From MH13 sp042140245 (lineage in GTDB: Bacteria; Pseudomonadota; Alphaproteobacteria; Rhizobiales; MH13): a stretch of 64,000 nt of DNA. Position numbers and translations under genes: made by a program. Position 1 is the first letter of the stretch, and every line of letters begins with the position of its first letter. Shown piece by piece: positions 1 through 7,838 of this stretch. Where the stretch lies: the NCBI RefSeq assembly GCF_042140245.1, contig NZ_CP159483.1:1674001-1738000 (forward strand). The letters are read 5' to 3'. Under the pieces are notes generated by a model. That model searched no databases and was not told where the DNA came from. It saw only the letters and a program-made list of their open reading frames with translations.

Positions 1-1140
1 CACCATCAAACCGGCCAGTGTCATCAGCAGCAGTTCCATGCCGGTTGTCCAGTCGGGCCGCGCGAGATGGGTGTCGGCAACAACGTTCGAAATGGCTTGA
101 GCGTGCATGGTGACGCCAGGCACGATGGTACCAAGGGGCGTTGCGCGTAAATCAAAGAGACCTGGCGCTGATGTGCCGATAAGAACGATGGTGCCTTCCA
201 ACAGCGGAGCGAGACTGGCGGGATTGTCGCGTGCTTGCAGCACGGCGTTTGCGGGCAGCGTAAGGGTTGGATCAAGCGTCCCATAGCGAATGCGATAGGC
301 GCCGGTTTCCGTTAAGGGAATCGTCAGTGCTCCAACACGCAGATCTTGCGGGACGCCAGTCTCTGGCGCGCCGGGCGCTGGATTTGTGCGCACCACCAGA
401 CTCTGGGCGCCTTGGGCGACACGCAATGCCTCAACAAACATGCTCGGCATGATGGTGTGTTCGGGCTCTTCTCCAACGGTCGTCAACACAGGGATGCGGC
501 GCACCACCGCGTCATCATCGCGGGCCGAAACATGGATGCCACCAAGGCCAGCGATGGCCTCCTGGAGGATTGGGACATTGTCGATAACAGCATTGGTGCG
601 TGTGAGATGATGCGCTGGCGAAGGGCCCACCATCGCAAGGCCTGATCGTGGCGTGAAAGTCGATCCACCTTGCGTTGGTGCAACGCCAAGCACGCTCGGC
701 GCCGATGCCAAGGCCTGCGCGAAAATCTCATCATTGGTGGGAAGATCAACCAGTGCTGTACGCAGTTGGCGCGCGATATCGGGTGGCACTTCGAGCCCTT
801 CAATGACCGCTAGCGGGTTTGCGCGATCAGGTTCAGGGAACAACATGTCAAAGGCGACGACGGCTGCACCGGCTTGGTGAAGCGTGCTGACCATGTCAGC
901 CAACAGTGTGCGTGGCCACGGCCATTGGCCAAGACTGGCCAGCGACGCATCGTCGATATCGATGATGCGGATCGGAACCTCAGGTCCCAGAACAGGTGGA
1001 TCGACGCGTTGGTAAAGATCGAAAACACGCTCGCGGACGATTGTCACAAAGCCTGGATCAACTGAACGTGTGACCAGCCCGGCGCCAAGACAGCTGAGAC
1101 CCAAAACGAGCGGAACAAGAATTCGGGAGAGGCGCGCCAT
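1..1140 (-). CDS. CHASE2-domain sensor protein, C-terminus cut by window edge
   Basis: The reading frame is open from an ATG at 1140 to the window edge (380 codons, no stop). An N-terminal hydrophobic anchor (about residues 5-20) is followed by a long extracytoplasmic region with CHASE2 traits: 'RVFDLYQRVDPP', then 'IRIIDIDDASLASLGQWPWPR', later 'VVAFDMLFPEPD', and near the end 'GTIVLIGTSAPGLFDLRATP'. A new hydrophobic segment begins at the window edge. In this family CHASE2 is an extracellular sensor usually joined, after two or three membrane helices, to an adenylate cyclase or kinase domain, which would lie outside this window. It is divergent from a beta-barrel gene and a FecR gene, a grouping often seen with CHASE2 cyclases. 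The output domain is unknown here. Confidence 0.85.
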   Translation of the reverse strand, partial: MARLSRILVPLVLGLSCLGAGLVTRSVDPGFVTIVRERVFDLYQRVDPPVLGPEVPIRIIDIDDASLASLGQWPWPRTLLADMVSTLHQAGAAVVAFDMLFPEPDRANPLAVIEGLEVPPDIARQLRTALVDLPTNDEIFAQALASAPSVLGVAPTQGGSTFTPRSGLAMVGPSPAHHLTRTNAVIDNVPILQEAIAGLGGIHVSARDDDAVVRRIPVLTTVGEEPEHTIMPSMFVEALRVAQGAQSLVVRTNPAPGAPETGVPQDLRVGALTIPLTETGAYRIRYGTLDPTLTLPANAVLQARDNPASLAPLLEGTIVLIGTSAPGLFDLRATPLGTIVPGVTMHAQAISNVVADTHLARPDWTTGMELLLMTLAGLMV

Positions 1141-1399
1141 AACCCATCGTTAGCTGGCAAGACGGTGTGTCGTCCAGCCTCATTGGCGTATCGCGGAAAC
1201 CCCAGATTTGCGGCGCTGGAGGGTGTTTTGTGCGTTGAATCGGCAACAGTGCACATCTATTCCAGGCTACGAGCAATGGCAAAGCGCACCAAGTGCTTGC
1301 CCGTGCGTCGATTTCTTACCAAAAGGTAAAAAGGGCTTGCGACAACGTTTTGGGGGAGCGTTGAGGGTGCGTGCCCGCAGGACTGCCGGGGTGAGACGC
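1141..1399. promoter_or_regulatory. Divergent intergenic region with TTACC-AAAA-GGTAA palindrome
   Basis: This 259-bp gap separates the divergent CHASE2 gene from the TPR/barrel gene and must hold both promoters. A short inverted repeat TTACC-N4-GGTAA is at 1316-1329, about 70 bp before the chosen start of the barrel gene. It could be an operator, but one occurrence proves little. No other feature was recognised. Confidence 0.3.
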
Positions 1400-2758
1400 A
1401 TGCGCGTTGTGAGTACAGCATTCAACAGGATGGCCAGAAGACTGGCATTTGGCGCTTGGTTTGGCCTAGTTGCAACCGGCACTCTAACGGCAGGATTGAT
1501 AGGCTCAGCACATGCTGGCAGCGCACAGCATCAAGCTGCTTACGATGCCGTGCTCGCCAACCCCGATGATCTGCAGGCCAATGTTGCCCTGCTGGAAGCG
1601 CAGCTTAATCAGGGCGATTTCCCCGCTGCGTCGGTCACGCTGCAACGCATCTTGCTGCAGAACCCCAATTTTGATGAAGCTCGTCTAATCCGTGTGGCGG
1701 TGTTTTTGCGTCTGGGTGATGATGCAGGAGCTGCCAATGATCTGGCCTATCTTGAAGGCCGTCCATTGTCTCCGGAAGATCGTGCGCAGGCAGACTATCT
1801 TGCGGCTTCGGTGCAACCTGATCCCACCGCGGCAACCTTGGCTGGCGTCATTCGCTTTGGCGCGCTCTATGACAGCAACCCAGGTCAGCGCCCCGGCAAC
1901 TATACGTTAAGCGGCCAGACCTTCTCCTTTCCAGCCGACGGTGCTTTTGGCGGTTTCGGCGAACTGCAATTTATCGGTGAGTTGCCCTATGGCGGGCAGG
2001 GACACAGTTTCCGAGTTGAAGGACATGGCTTTGCACGCGCCCATGATGATGGTTCGCGTGGCCATTCCTACGGACGCCTAGCTCTTGGTCCGCGTTTTGA
2101 TCTTGGCTTCGCCTTTTTCGATCTGATGGCGCTGGCGCAGGCTGAGTTCGTTGGCGGTGATCTATACGGCACGCGGCTGGGTGGTCGTGCGCAGATGATT
2201 GTGGATGTGTCTGACCGTGTGTCCGCAACACTGCGGGTGGAAGCTGCCCACGACCGTGTGGATGTGAACCTCTTTTCGACCACCAATGTCGGTGATGGCG
2301 ACGGTTGGGAGGTCTCAGCGACACCATCAATCACCTACCGCATTAATGACACTTGGGATGTGACGGCGCACGCCGTTTACGCGACCAAGGACGCTGGCAG
2401 TGCATGGTTTAGTTATGACGCTTTTGGCGGCGGTCTATCCCTGCGTTATCGCAATGCGTCTGGTTATCAGCTGCGCTTGGGCGGCTCTGTACGCGATGTT
2501 TCTTATGATGCGATCAACCCCAATGTGATCCCGGCCACAGTGGCCCGTGATGAGCGGCGTTACAGCTTAGATCTGGCGGTTGCCGCGCCGGTCACCTTGA
2601 TCCTCGACCAGCTTGGAGTGGATGGTGATCGGGCGTGGGCGAGCGGCTGGTCACTTGAAACATTTGGCCGCTACCAGATCAATGAATCGAACATTCCTGT
2701 CTACGACAGCGACAACTGGACCGTCGGGCTATCGGTTGCCCGCCGGTTCTCCATGTAA
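1400..2758 (+). CDS. TPR-containing outer-membrane beta-barrel protein (Slam/DUF560-like)
   Basis: About 452 residues. A signal peptide ends near 'GSAHAGSAQ'. A short tetratricopeptide-like helical region follows ('VALLEAQLNQGDFPAASVTLQRILLQNPNFDEARLIRVAVF', roughly residues 50-110). The rest alternates aromatic and polar residues like beta strands ('GVIRFGALYDSNPGQRPGNY') and ends in 'VARRFSM', typical of an outer-membrane barrel C-terminus. The order signal peptide-TPR-barrel resembles surface lipoprotein assembly modifier (Slam/DUF560) proteins, but the match is by eye. ATG 1400 was chosen because it precedes the signal peptide; an in-frame ATG at about 1430 is an alternative. A FecR gene follows after 13 bp, so the two are probably co-transcribed and act in the envelope. 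Confidence 0.7.
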   Translation: MRVVSTAFNRMARRLAFGAWFGLVATGTLTAGLIGSAHAGSAQHQAAYDAVLANPDDLQANVALLEAQLNQGDFPAASVTLQRILLQNPNFDEARLIRVAVFLRLGDDAGAANDLAYLEGRPLSPEDRAQADYLAASVQPDPTAATLAGVIRFGALYDSNPGQRPGNYTLSGQTFSFPADGAFGGFGELQFIGELPYGGQGHSFRVEGHGFARAHDDGSRGHSYGRLALGPRFDLGFAFFDLMALAQAEFVGGDLYGTRLGGRAQMIVDVSDRVSATLRVEAAHDRVDVNLFSTTNVGDGDGWEVSATPSITYRINDTWDVTAHAVYATKDAGSAWFSYDAFGGGLSLRYRNASGYQLRLGGSVRDVSYDAINPNVIPATVARDERRYSLDLAVAAPVTLILDQLGVDGDRAWASGWSLETFGRYQINESNIPVYDSDNWTVGLSVARRFSM

Positions 2759-2771
2759 CGAGGCGCAGAGC

Positions 2772-3782
2772 ATGACGCGCAGTTCCGTTAGACCCATGAG
2801 CAAGGCTTTTGAGCACCCCTTGGCGCTTCTGGCGTTTGTTGGCGTTGTCGGCTTTCTGCTGAGCGCCGCTGTTTTGCCGGTTCTTTCTCAGCAGGCCCAA
2901 GTGGGCACGGCAGCGGCTGTGCGTGGCTCCGTTGAAGTGCGTTCAGGCGTATCCGTGCGCGCGCCTTCTGGCGGCGATGCCATGTTGCTTGGAGACCGGG
3001 TGGTGACGCAGCGCCAATCAGGCATGCAAGTTCTGTTGCTTGATGAGAGTGTTTTCACCATCGGCGAGAGCAACGATCTGGTGATTGATCGCTTTGTCTA
3101 TGATCCTGATCGCTCCGTGGGTGAGATTGCTGCCCGTTCGACCCAAGGGTTCCTACGCTTCGTCTCTGGCGGTGTTGGCGCCATTGCGCCGCAGAACATT
3201 TCCATTGAAACACCGTCGGCAACGATTGGTTCGCGCGGCACGACCTTTGATGTGGTTGTGGGTATTGAAGCTGTTGCGTTGGCGCAAGCGGCCGGGCTCA
3301 TTCCGCCAGGCACGGTGGTCGATCCAGCGACCGCGGTTTTCGTGGTGCTGCGTGGGCCGGACACCAATTACAACGGTATCACGCAGCGCGGGCGCGTGGT
3401 TGTTCAAACACCTGTTGGCTCAGTTGAGATTCGCCGTGAAGGATTTGGCGTGTTTGTGCCATCGGCGGGTGCAGGACCAATTGGACCAGGACCGGTGCCA
3501 AGTGGCGTTCAATCGCAGATCATTGCCGCAATTGAATTGCCTTCGGTGGGCTCAACCCTCCAGGTGGGTGGTGTGGAGATCACTGAGCTGCCAAGCATTG
3601 ATGTGCATCCGTTTGATCTGCTGCCGGGACCAGATGGGAACAATCCTGATGTTACGGGAGGCGAGTTTGATTATCCGTGCAACAAGATGAAGGATCACGT
3701 TTCGCCGAAGCAGTCTGTCCCAACGCCGTCTGATCCATGCAATCCGGGAACAGGCGGCGGTGGTGGAACCGGTTACCCATAG
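2772..3782 (+). CDS. FecR-domain secreted or membrane-anchored protein
   Basis: 336 residues. A hydrophobic segment near residues 17-38 acts as signal or anchor. The FecR domain then runs 'VGTAAAVRGSVEVRSG', 'LLGDRVVTQRQSGMQVLLLDESVFTIG', and the hallmark 'IETPSATIGSRGTTFDVVV'. The tail is rich in Gly/Pro and ends 'GTGGGGGTGYP'. FecR domains bind ligand or partner in the periplasm; in this arrangement (with CHASE2 and a TPR/barrel protein) the role is unknown but not TonB iron regulation, since no ECF sigma factor is present. ATG 2772 has an AGG-type ribosome site 13 bp after the previous stop; ATG 2796 is an alternative. A strong hairpin follows the stop codon. Confidence 0.8.
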   Translation: MTRSSVRPMSKAFEHPLALLAFVGVVGFLLSAAVLPVLSQQAQVGTAAAVRGSVEVRSGVSVRAPSGGDAMLLGDRVVTQRQSGMQVLLLDESVFTIGESNDLVIDRFVYDPDRSVGEIAARSTQGFLRFVSGGVGAIAPQNISIETPSATIGSRGTTFDVVVGIEAVALAQAAGLIPPGTVVDPATAVFVVLRGPDTNYNGITQRGRVVVQTPVGSVEIRREGFGVFVPSAGAGPIGPGPVPSGVQSQIIAAIELPSVGSTLQVGGVEITELPSIDVHPFDLLPGPDGNNPDVTGGEFDYPCNKMKDHVSPKQSVPTPSDPCNPGTGGGGGTGYP

Positions 3783-3817
3783 AAAAACCGGGTCGCCTCT
3801 TATTGAGAGCGACCCGG
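3783..3817 (-). terminator. Rho-independent terminator of rpoH (bidirectional hairpin)
   Basis: Arms CCGGGTCGC (3788-3796) and GCGACCCGG (3809-3817) are perfect, with extra TCT/AGA pairing inside. On the minus strand the stem runs into TTTTT (3787-3783), so it terminates rpoH; the same hairpin may also stop the convergent FecR transcript. Confidence 0.85.
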
Positions 3818-3856
3818 ATTGCAGTTCAATGCCTGTTGCGTTGCTGGCGAAATAGC

Positions 3857-4750
3857 TTAGCGCGCGTCGGCGCCGCGCTCTTCGAGCATAGCTGAGGCAG
3901 CCACAACTGCCTCTTGTACTTTCTCAAAGGCCCGCACCTCAATTTGGCGCACACGCTCGCGGCTAACGCCGAACTCTTGGCTCAGTTGCTCAAGCGTCAG
4001 CGGATCGTCGGACAAGCGACGCGCTTCGAAGATGCGACGCTCACGATCATTGAGGACATCAAGGGACTCTCGCAGCATGGAGCGGCGATTATCCTTCTCC
4101 TCGCTATCGATGAGCATCACTTCCTGACTGTCGGAATCATCGACCAGCCAGTCCTGCCATTCCAGACTCTCGGAGTCCTGACGCACTGTCGCATTAAGTG
4201 ATGTGTCACCACCCAAACGGCGATTCATGGAAATCACTTCGTCTTCAGATACGTTGAGACGTGTTGCGATCTCCGTCACCTGATCAGGCTTCAGATCACC
4301 TTCTTCAAGAGCGGAAATTTTTCCCTTCACCTTGCGCAGGTTGAAGAACAGACGTTTCTGGTTGGCTGTCGTGCCCATTTTGACAAGGCTCCATGAGCGC
4401 AGAATGTACTCCTGGATCGACGCTTTGATCCACCACATCGCGTAGGTTGCCAGACGGAAGCCTTTGTCCGGATCAAACCGTTTGACCGCCTGCATCAGGC
4501 CAACATTGCCTTCTGAAACAACTTCCCCAATTGGCAAGCCATAGCCGCGGTAGCCCATGGCAATCTTGGCTACGAGCCGCAGATGGCTTGTCACAAGCTG
4601 GTGCGCTGCGCCCGAATCCTGATGCTCGACAAAGCGCTTGGCCAGCATAAACTCCTGGTCAGGCTCCAGCATTGGAAACTTACGAATCTCTGTCAGATAG
4701 CCGGAAAGGCCGCCATCAATGGACGGCAGAGTGGAAACTGATTGTGCCAT
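3857..4750 (-). CDS. rpoH: RNA polymerase heat-shock sigma factor RpoH
   Basis: 297 residues, normal for sigma-32. Region 2 reads 'LRLVAKIAMGYRGYGLPIGEVVSEGNVGLMQAVKRFDPDKGFRLATYAMWWIKASIQEYI' (57-116). The RpoH box 'QKRLFFNLR' is at residues 131-139 and distinguishes it from RpoD. Region 4 ends with the helix-turn-helix 'LTLEQLSQEFGVSRERVRQIEVRAFEKVQ'. It directs core polymerase to heat-shock promoters. A GTG four codons upstream (4762) also fits the frame, but the AGGGAG site would lie only 1 nt from it, so ATG 4750 is preferred. Monocistronic, with its own terminator. Alphaproteobacteria often carry two rpoH genes; which one this is cannot be told here. Confidence 0.97.
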   Translation of the reverse strand: MAQSVSTLPSIDGGLSGYLTEIRKFPMLEPDQEFMLAKRFVEHQDSGAAHQLVTSHLRLVAKIAMGYRGYGLPIGEVVSEGNVGLMQAVKRFDPDKGFRLATYAMWWIKASIQEYILRSWSLVKMGTTANQKRLFFNLRKVKGKISALEEGDLKPDQVTEIATRLNVSEDEVISMNRRLGGDTSLNATVRQDSESLEWQDWLVDDSDSQEVMLIDSEEKDNRRSMLRESLDVLNDRERRIFEARRLSDDPLTLEQLSQEFGVSRERVRQIEVRAFEKVQEAVVAASAMLEERGADAR

Positions 4751-4888
4751 GTTTGAATGCACGCTCCCTTTGTAGTCTCTCCCGATAAGGCGAGAGATTG
4801 CGGGTCCTTTGCACTAAGCGACCCAATTTGAGCCTTTGATATAGGTACTGATTTGGCCAAAACAGGGGCTGGTTGCATTACAGTTTGT

Positions 4889-5917
4889 TCACTGTTTTGA
4901 GAGAATAGCCTCAAGTTCTTGTAATTGCTTATCTAATTCCACGTCAAAACGCATGATTTCAGCGCTTTTTGGATGTGTAAACTGCAGTGTTGTTGCCTGC
5001 AATGCCTGCCTGGGAAAGGCCAAAATGGCCTCTTTTGTCGCCTCATCAAACCGGTTGGCGCGGGTGCGACCACCGCGCCCATAGTCCGGATCGCCAACCA
5101 CGCCGTGGCCGATATGAGCCAAGTGCACACGAATTTGGTGGGTGCGTCCGGTCTCCAACTGGCAGGCAATTTTGCAAATAGCTGGATTATCCTGAGCGCC
5201 ATAGCTTCTCAGCTTGTGACCATGGGTGATGGCTTCGCGTGCGTCTGGACGCTTCGAAACAGCCATTTTCAATCGATTGGCACGATCGCGACCGATCGCA
5301 GTGTCAATGGTGAATTGCGTTTTCGTGTTACCCCAGACAAAAGCGGTGTAGATGCGCTCCAAATCATTGGTGCGGCCATGATCGGCAAATTGAGCAGAAA
5401 GAGACTGATGAGCTTGATCCGTTTTGGCCACGACCATCACGCCGGACGTGTCCTTATCCAACCGGTGCACAAGACCTGGGCGCTTCACGCCTCCAATGCC
5501 CGATAGCGTGTCACCGCAGTGGTGCAAGAGGGCATTCACCAACGTGCCCGATGGGTTGCCAGCGCCAGGATGCACCACAAGGCCGGCAGGTTTGTTGAGC
5601 ACGATCAGTTCGTCATCTTCAAACAAGATATCGAGCGGAATGGCCTCAGGCTGGGGGTCAGGGTCCTCAGCTTGCGGTATGTCGAGCGCGATGTTCTCTC
5701 CGCCGCGTAGCTTGACGGCCGGGTTAGTGTGCGATGCCCCGTTGAGAGTGCAATGACCTTGCTTGATCAGCGTGGTGATGCGACTGCGTGATAGGCCCGT
5801 CCCCTCTGCCTCTCCAGCCAACGCGGCATCGAGCCGCTTGCCCCGGTGCGCGTCAGATGCTTGAAGGCGCAGGACATTATCATCACCCTCGCCAGTCTCT
5901 AGGAAATCATCGCTCAT
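4889..5917 (-). CDS. rluD: 23S rRNA pseudouridine synthase, RluA/RluD family
   Basis: 342 residues. An N-terminal S4 RNA-binding domain (about 27-80, 'GKRLDAALAG...LSRSRITTLIKQGHCTLNG') precedes the catalytic domain. The family motif HRLDKDTSG is at 151-159, with Asp154 as the predicted catalytic residue, followed by 'ETGRTHQIRVHLAHIGHGVVGDPDYG'. RluD-type enzymes isomerise uridines in helix 69 of 23S rRNA; the S4 domain and length favour RluD over RluA, but specificity is inferred. The start codon ATG (5917-5915) overlaps the divergent ATG of the DUF6476 gene within one CATG. An AGGGG ribosome site lies about 11 nt upstream, inside the neighbour's coding sequence. Confidence 0.93.
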   Translation of the reverse strand: MSDDFLETGEGDDNVLRLQASDAHRGKRLDAALAGEAEGTGLSRSRITTLIKQGHCTLNGASHTNPAVKLRGGENIALDIPQAEDPDPQPEAIPLDILFEDDELIVLNKPAGLVVHPGAGNPSGTLVNALLHHCGDTLSGIGGVKRPGLVHRLDKDTSGVMVVAKTDQAHQSLSAQFADHGRTNDLERIYTAFVWGNTKTQFTIDTAIGRDRANRLKMAVSKRPDAREAITHGHKLRSYGAQDNPAICKIACQLETGRTHQIRVHLAHIGHGVVGDPDYGRGGRTRANRFDEATKEAILAFPRQALQATTLQFTHPKSAEIMRFDVELDKQLQELEAILSKQ

Positions 5918-6296
5918 GGCGTCTCAGTCCCCTAACGCTCCGCAATCGCCAGATGAGGAGGAACCGCTCGATCCGCGATTGGAGGCGGTCGCCCACAAAA
6001 TGCGGCGATTGTCATTGGTGTCATCGGGGATCATGTTTCTTGGCATTTTTGCAGTGCTTGGCGTCATTCTCTACCGCTCTCTGGGTGGTCCGTCGAGCAC
6101 TGACTATCCGGCCAACATCACGGCTGAAGAGGTGCGGACGTTGGTTGTGGAAACCGTCGCTGGAGCTGTGATTGATGGTGTGAGCGTCGATGAACGGTCG
6201 CTGTTCGTCAACGTGTCAGGCGATGATGGCCCGATGATCTTGGAGATTGACCGCGCTACCTGGCAGATTGTTTCGACCGTGCAGTTCGGCAACTAG
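5916..6296 (+). CDS. Small single-pass membrane protein, DUF6476-like
   Basis: 126 residues. The N-terminus is acidic and cytoplasmic-looking ('SPDEEEPLDPRLEAVAHKMRRLSLVSSG'), then one membrane helix (about 39-60), then a short soluble domain ending 'ILEIDRATWQIVSTVQFGN'. It matches my memory of DUF6476, a small alphaproteobacterial family next to rluD; function unknown. A good AGGAAA ribosome site sits 9 nt before the ATG, within rluD. Its start codon shares CATG with rluD, and its stop overlaps glpK by 4 bp on the opposite strand, so this gene is squeezed with no intergenic DNA on either side. Confidence 0.75.
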   Translation: MASQSPNAPQSPDEEEPLDPRLEAVAHKMRRLSLVSSGIMFLGIFAVLGVILYRSLGGPSSTDYPANITAEEVRTLVVETVAGAVIDGVSVDERSLFVNVSGDDGPMILEIDRATWQIVSTVQFGN

Positions 6297-7777
6297 GTGG
6301 TTGTTAGAGTTCGCTTCACCGCATCGTGCCACCGGTCCATGTGGAACTGCCGAGTTTCCTCATCCAGATGTGGTGTGAACTCAGCGTCCTTTTGCCAAGT
6401 GGAGGCGAAGGTCTCCAGATCAGGGCAGAGCCCAGCCTTGAGCCCGGCTAGATAGGCCGCACCTTTCACTGTCGTCTCCAGGTCGTTGGGGCGTTCCACG
6501 GGCGCATCGAGAATGTCTGCGAGCAGTTGCAGCGTTAGGTCGGACTGGGTCATACCGCCATCAACGCGCAGAACCGAGCGCTCGCCTTCTGGCCAGTCGC
6601 GTGCCATGGCGTCCAGCAAATCGCGGGTTTGGAAAGCAACGCTTTCGAGCACCGCATGGGCGAAGTCTTCCGGACCTGTGTCACGGGTGATGCCATAAAT
6701 TGCACCACGTGCGTCCGGGTCCCAATAAGGCGCGCCGAGGCCAACAAAAGCGGGCACCAAGGTAATAGCGCCGCGCACGCCGCGATTGGCCAGATCGTTC
6801 ACTTGCGGCGCGCTTTCGATCAGTTTCAGCCCATCACGCAGCCATTGCACGGCAGCACCTGCAATGAAGACCGAGCCTTCCAGCGCGTAGGTCGGTTTGC
6901 CATCGAGGCGGTAAGCCAGTGTGGTGAGCAGGCGGTTCTTCGACTGGATGCGCTCGCTGCCGGTGTTAAGCACCGCAAACAGGCCCGTACCATAGGTCGC
7001 CTTCACCATGCCTGGGGCAAAGCAGGCCTGGCCGATGGTCGCGGCATGCTGGTCGCCAGCGCAACCCAAAATCGGCACCGAAGCACCGAAGACTGATGGG
7101 TCGGTTGTGCCAAAGTCATCTGCGCAATCAAGCACTTCCGGCAGAAGGGCCGAAGGGATGTTGAAGAGCTTTAAGAGATCATCAGACCAGTCTTGTGTTC
7201 CAATATCAAAGAGCAGTGTCCGGCAGGCATTACTGGCATCGGTGACATGGCGTTTGCCGCCGGTAAGCCGATAGATGAGGAAACTGTCGATGGTGCCGAA
7301 GGCCAGTTCGCCCTTGCTGGCGCGGGTACGCAAGCCACGATCTTGATCAAGCATCCAGGCGAGTTTGGAGCCTGAGAAATAGGGGTCGAGGAGCAGGCCT
7401 GTCTGCTCCTGCACCATGGGTTCAGCGCCATCGGCTTTCAGTTTGCGGCAGGTTTCAGCGGTGCGACGGTCCTGCCAGACGATCGCATGACCGACGGGTT
7501 TGCCAGTCTCCCGATCCCAAAGCACAACCGTTTCGCGTTGATTGGTGATGCCAATGGCGGCGATGTCGGATGGGGTTTTGCCGGCTTTGTCCAGCGCGCT
7601 TTTGACGGTGGATTGCACCAGGCTCCAGATCACCTCGGCATCATGCTCCACCCAACCATCAGCAGGATAGATTTGCGGCAGCTCTTCTTGAGCGCTCGCA
7701 AGCACGTTGAGTGCGGCATCATAAACCAGCGCGCGTGCGGACGTCGTGCCTTGGTCGATGGCAAGGATAAAGCTCAT
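6293..7777 (-). CDS. glpK: Glycerol kinase
   Basis: 494 residues, the usual length. The N-terminus 'MSFILAIDQGTTSAR' carries the FGGY phosphate motif (DQGTTS, 8-13). Other family landmarks are 'IGITNQRETVVLWDRETGKP', 'GCAGDQHAATIGQACF', 'KATYGTGLFAVLNTG' and 'LRVDGGMTQSDLTLQLLADIL'. The enzyme makes sn-glycerol 3-phosphate from glycerol and ATP in the cytoplasm. It lies 61 bp downstream of glpD on the same strand, so the two form a glycerol-use operon (glpD first). No glycerol facilitator or regulator is in the window. Confidence 0.97.
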   Translation of the reverse strand: MSFILAIDQGTTSARALVYDAALNVLASAQEELPQIYPADGWVEHDAEVIWSLVQSTVKSALDKAGKTPSDIAAIGITNQRETVVLWDRETGKPVGHAIVWQDRRTAETCRKLKADGAEPMVQEQTGLLLDPYFSGSKLAWMLDQDRGLRTRASKGELAFGTIDSFLIYRLTGGKRHVTDASNACRTLLFDIGTQDWSDDLLKLFNIPSALLPEVLDCADDFGTTDPSVFGASVPILGCAGDQHAATIGQACFAPGMVKATYGTGLFAVLNTGSERIQSKNRLLTTLAYRLDGKPTYALEGSVFIAGAAVQWLRDGLKLIESAPQVNDLANRGVRGAITLVPAFVGLGAPYWDPDARGAIYGITRDTGPEDFAHAVLESVAFQTRDLLDAMARDWPEGERSVLRVDGGMTQSDLTLQLLADILDAPVERPNDLETTVKGAAYLAGLKAGLCPDLETFASTWQKDAEFTPHLDEETRQFHMDRWHDAVKRTLTTT

Positions 7778-7838
7778 ACTGGGTCTCCCGAGAGTTCTTC
7801 AGCGCTCTTCTGGCGCCGTTGGTAGAAAAGGTCGTGTG

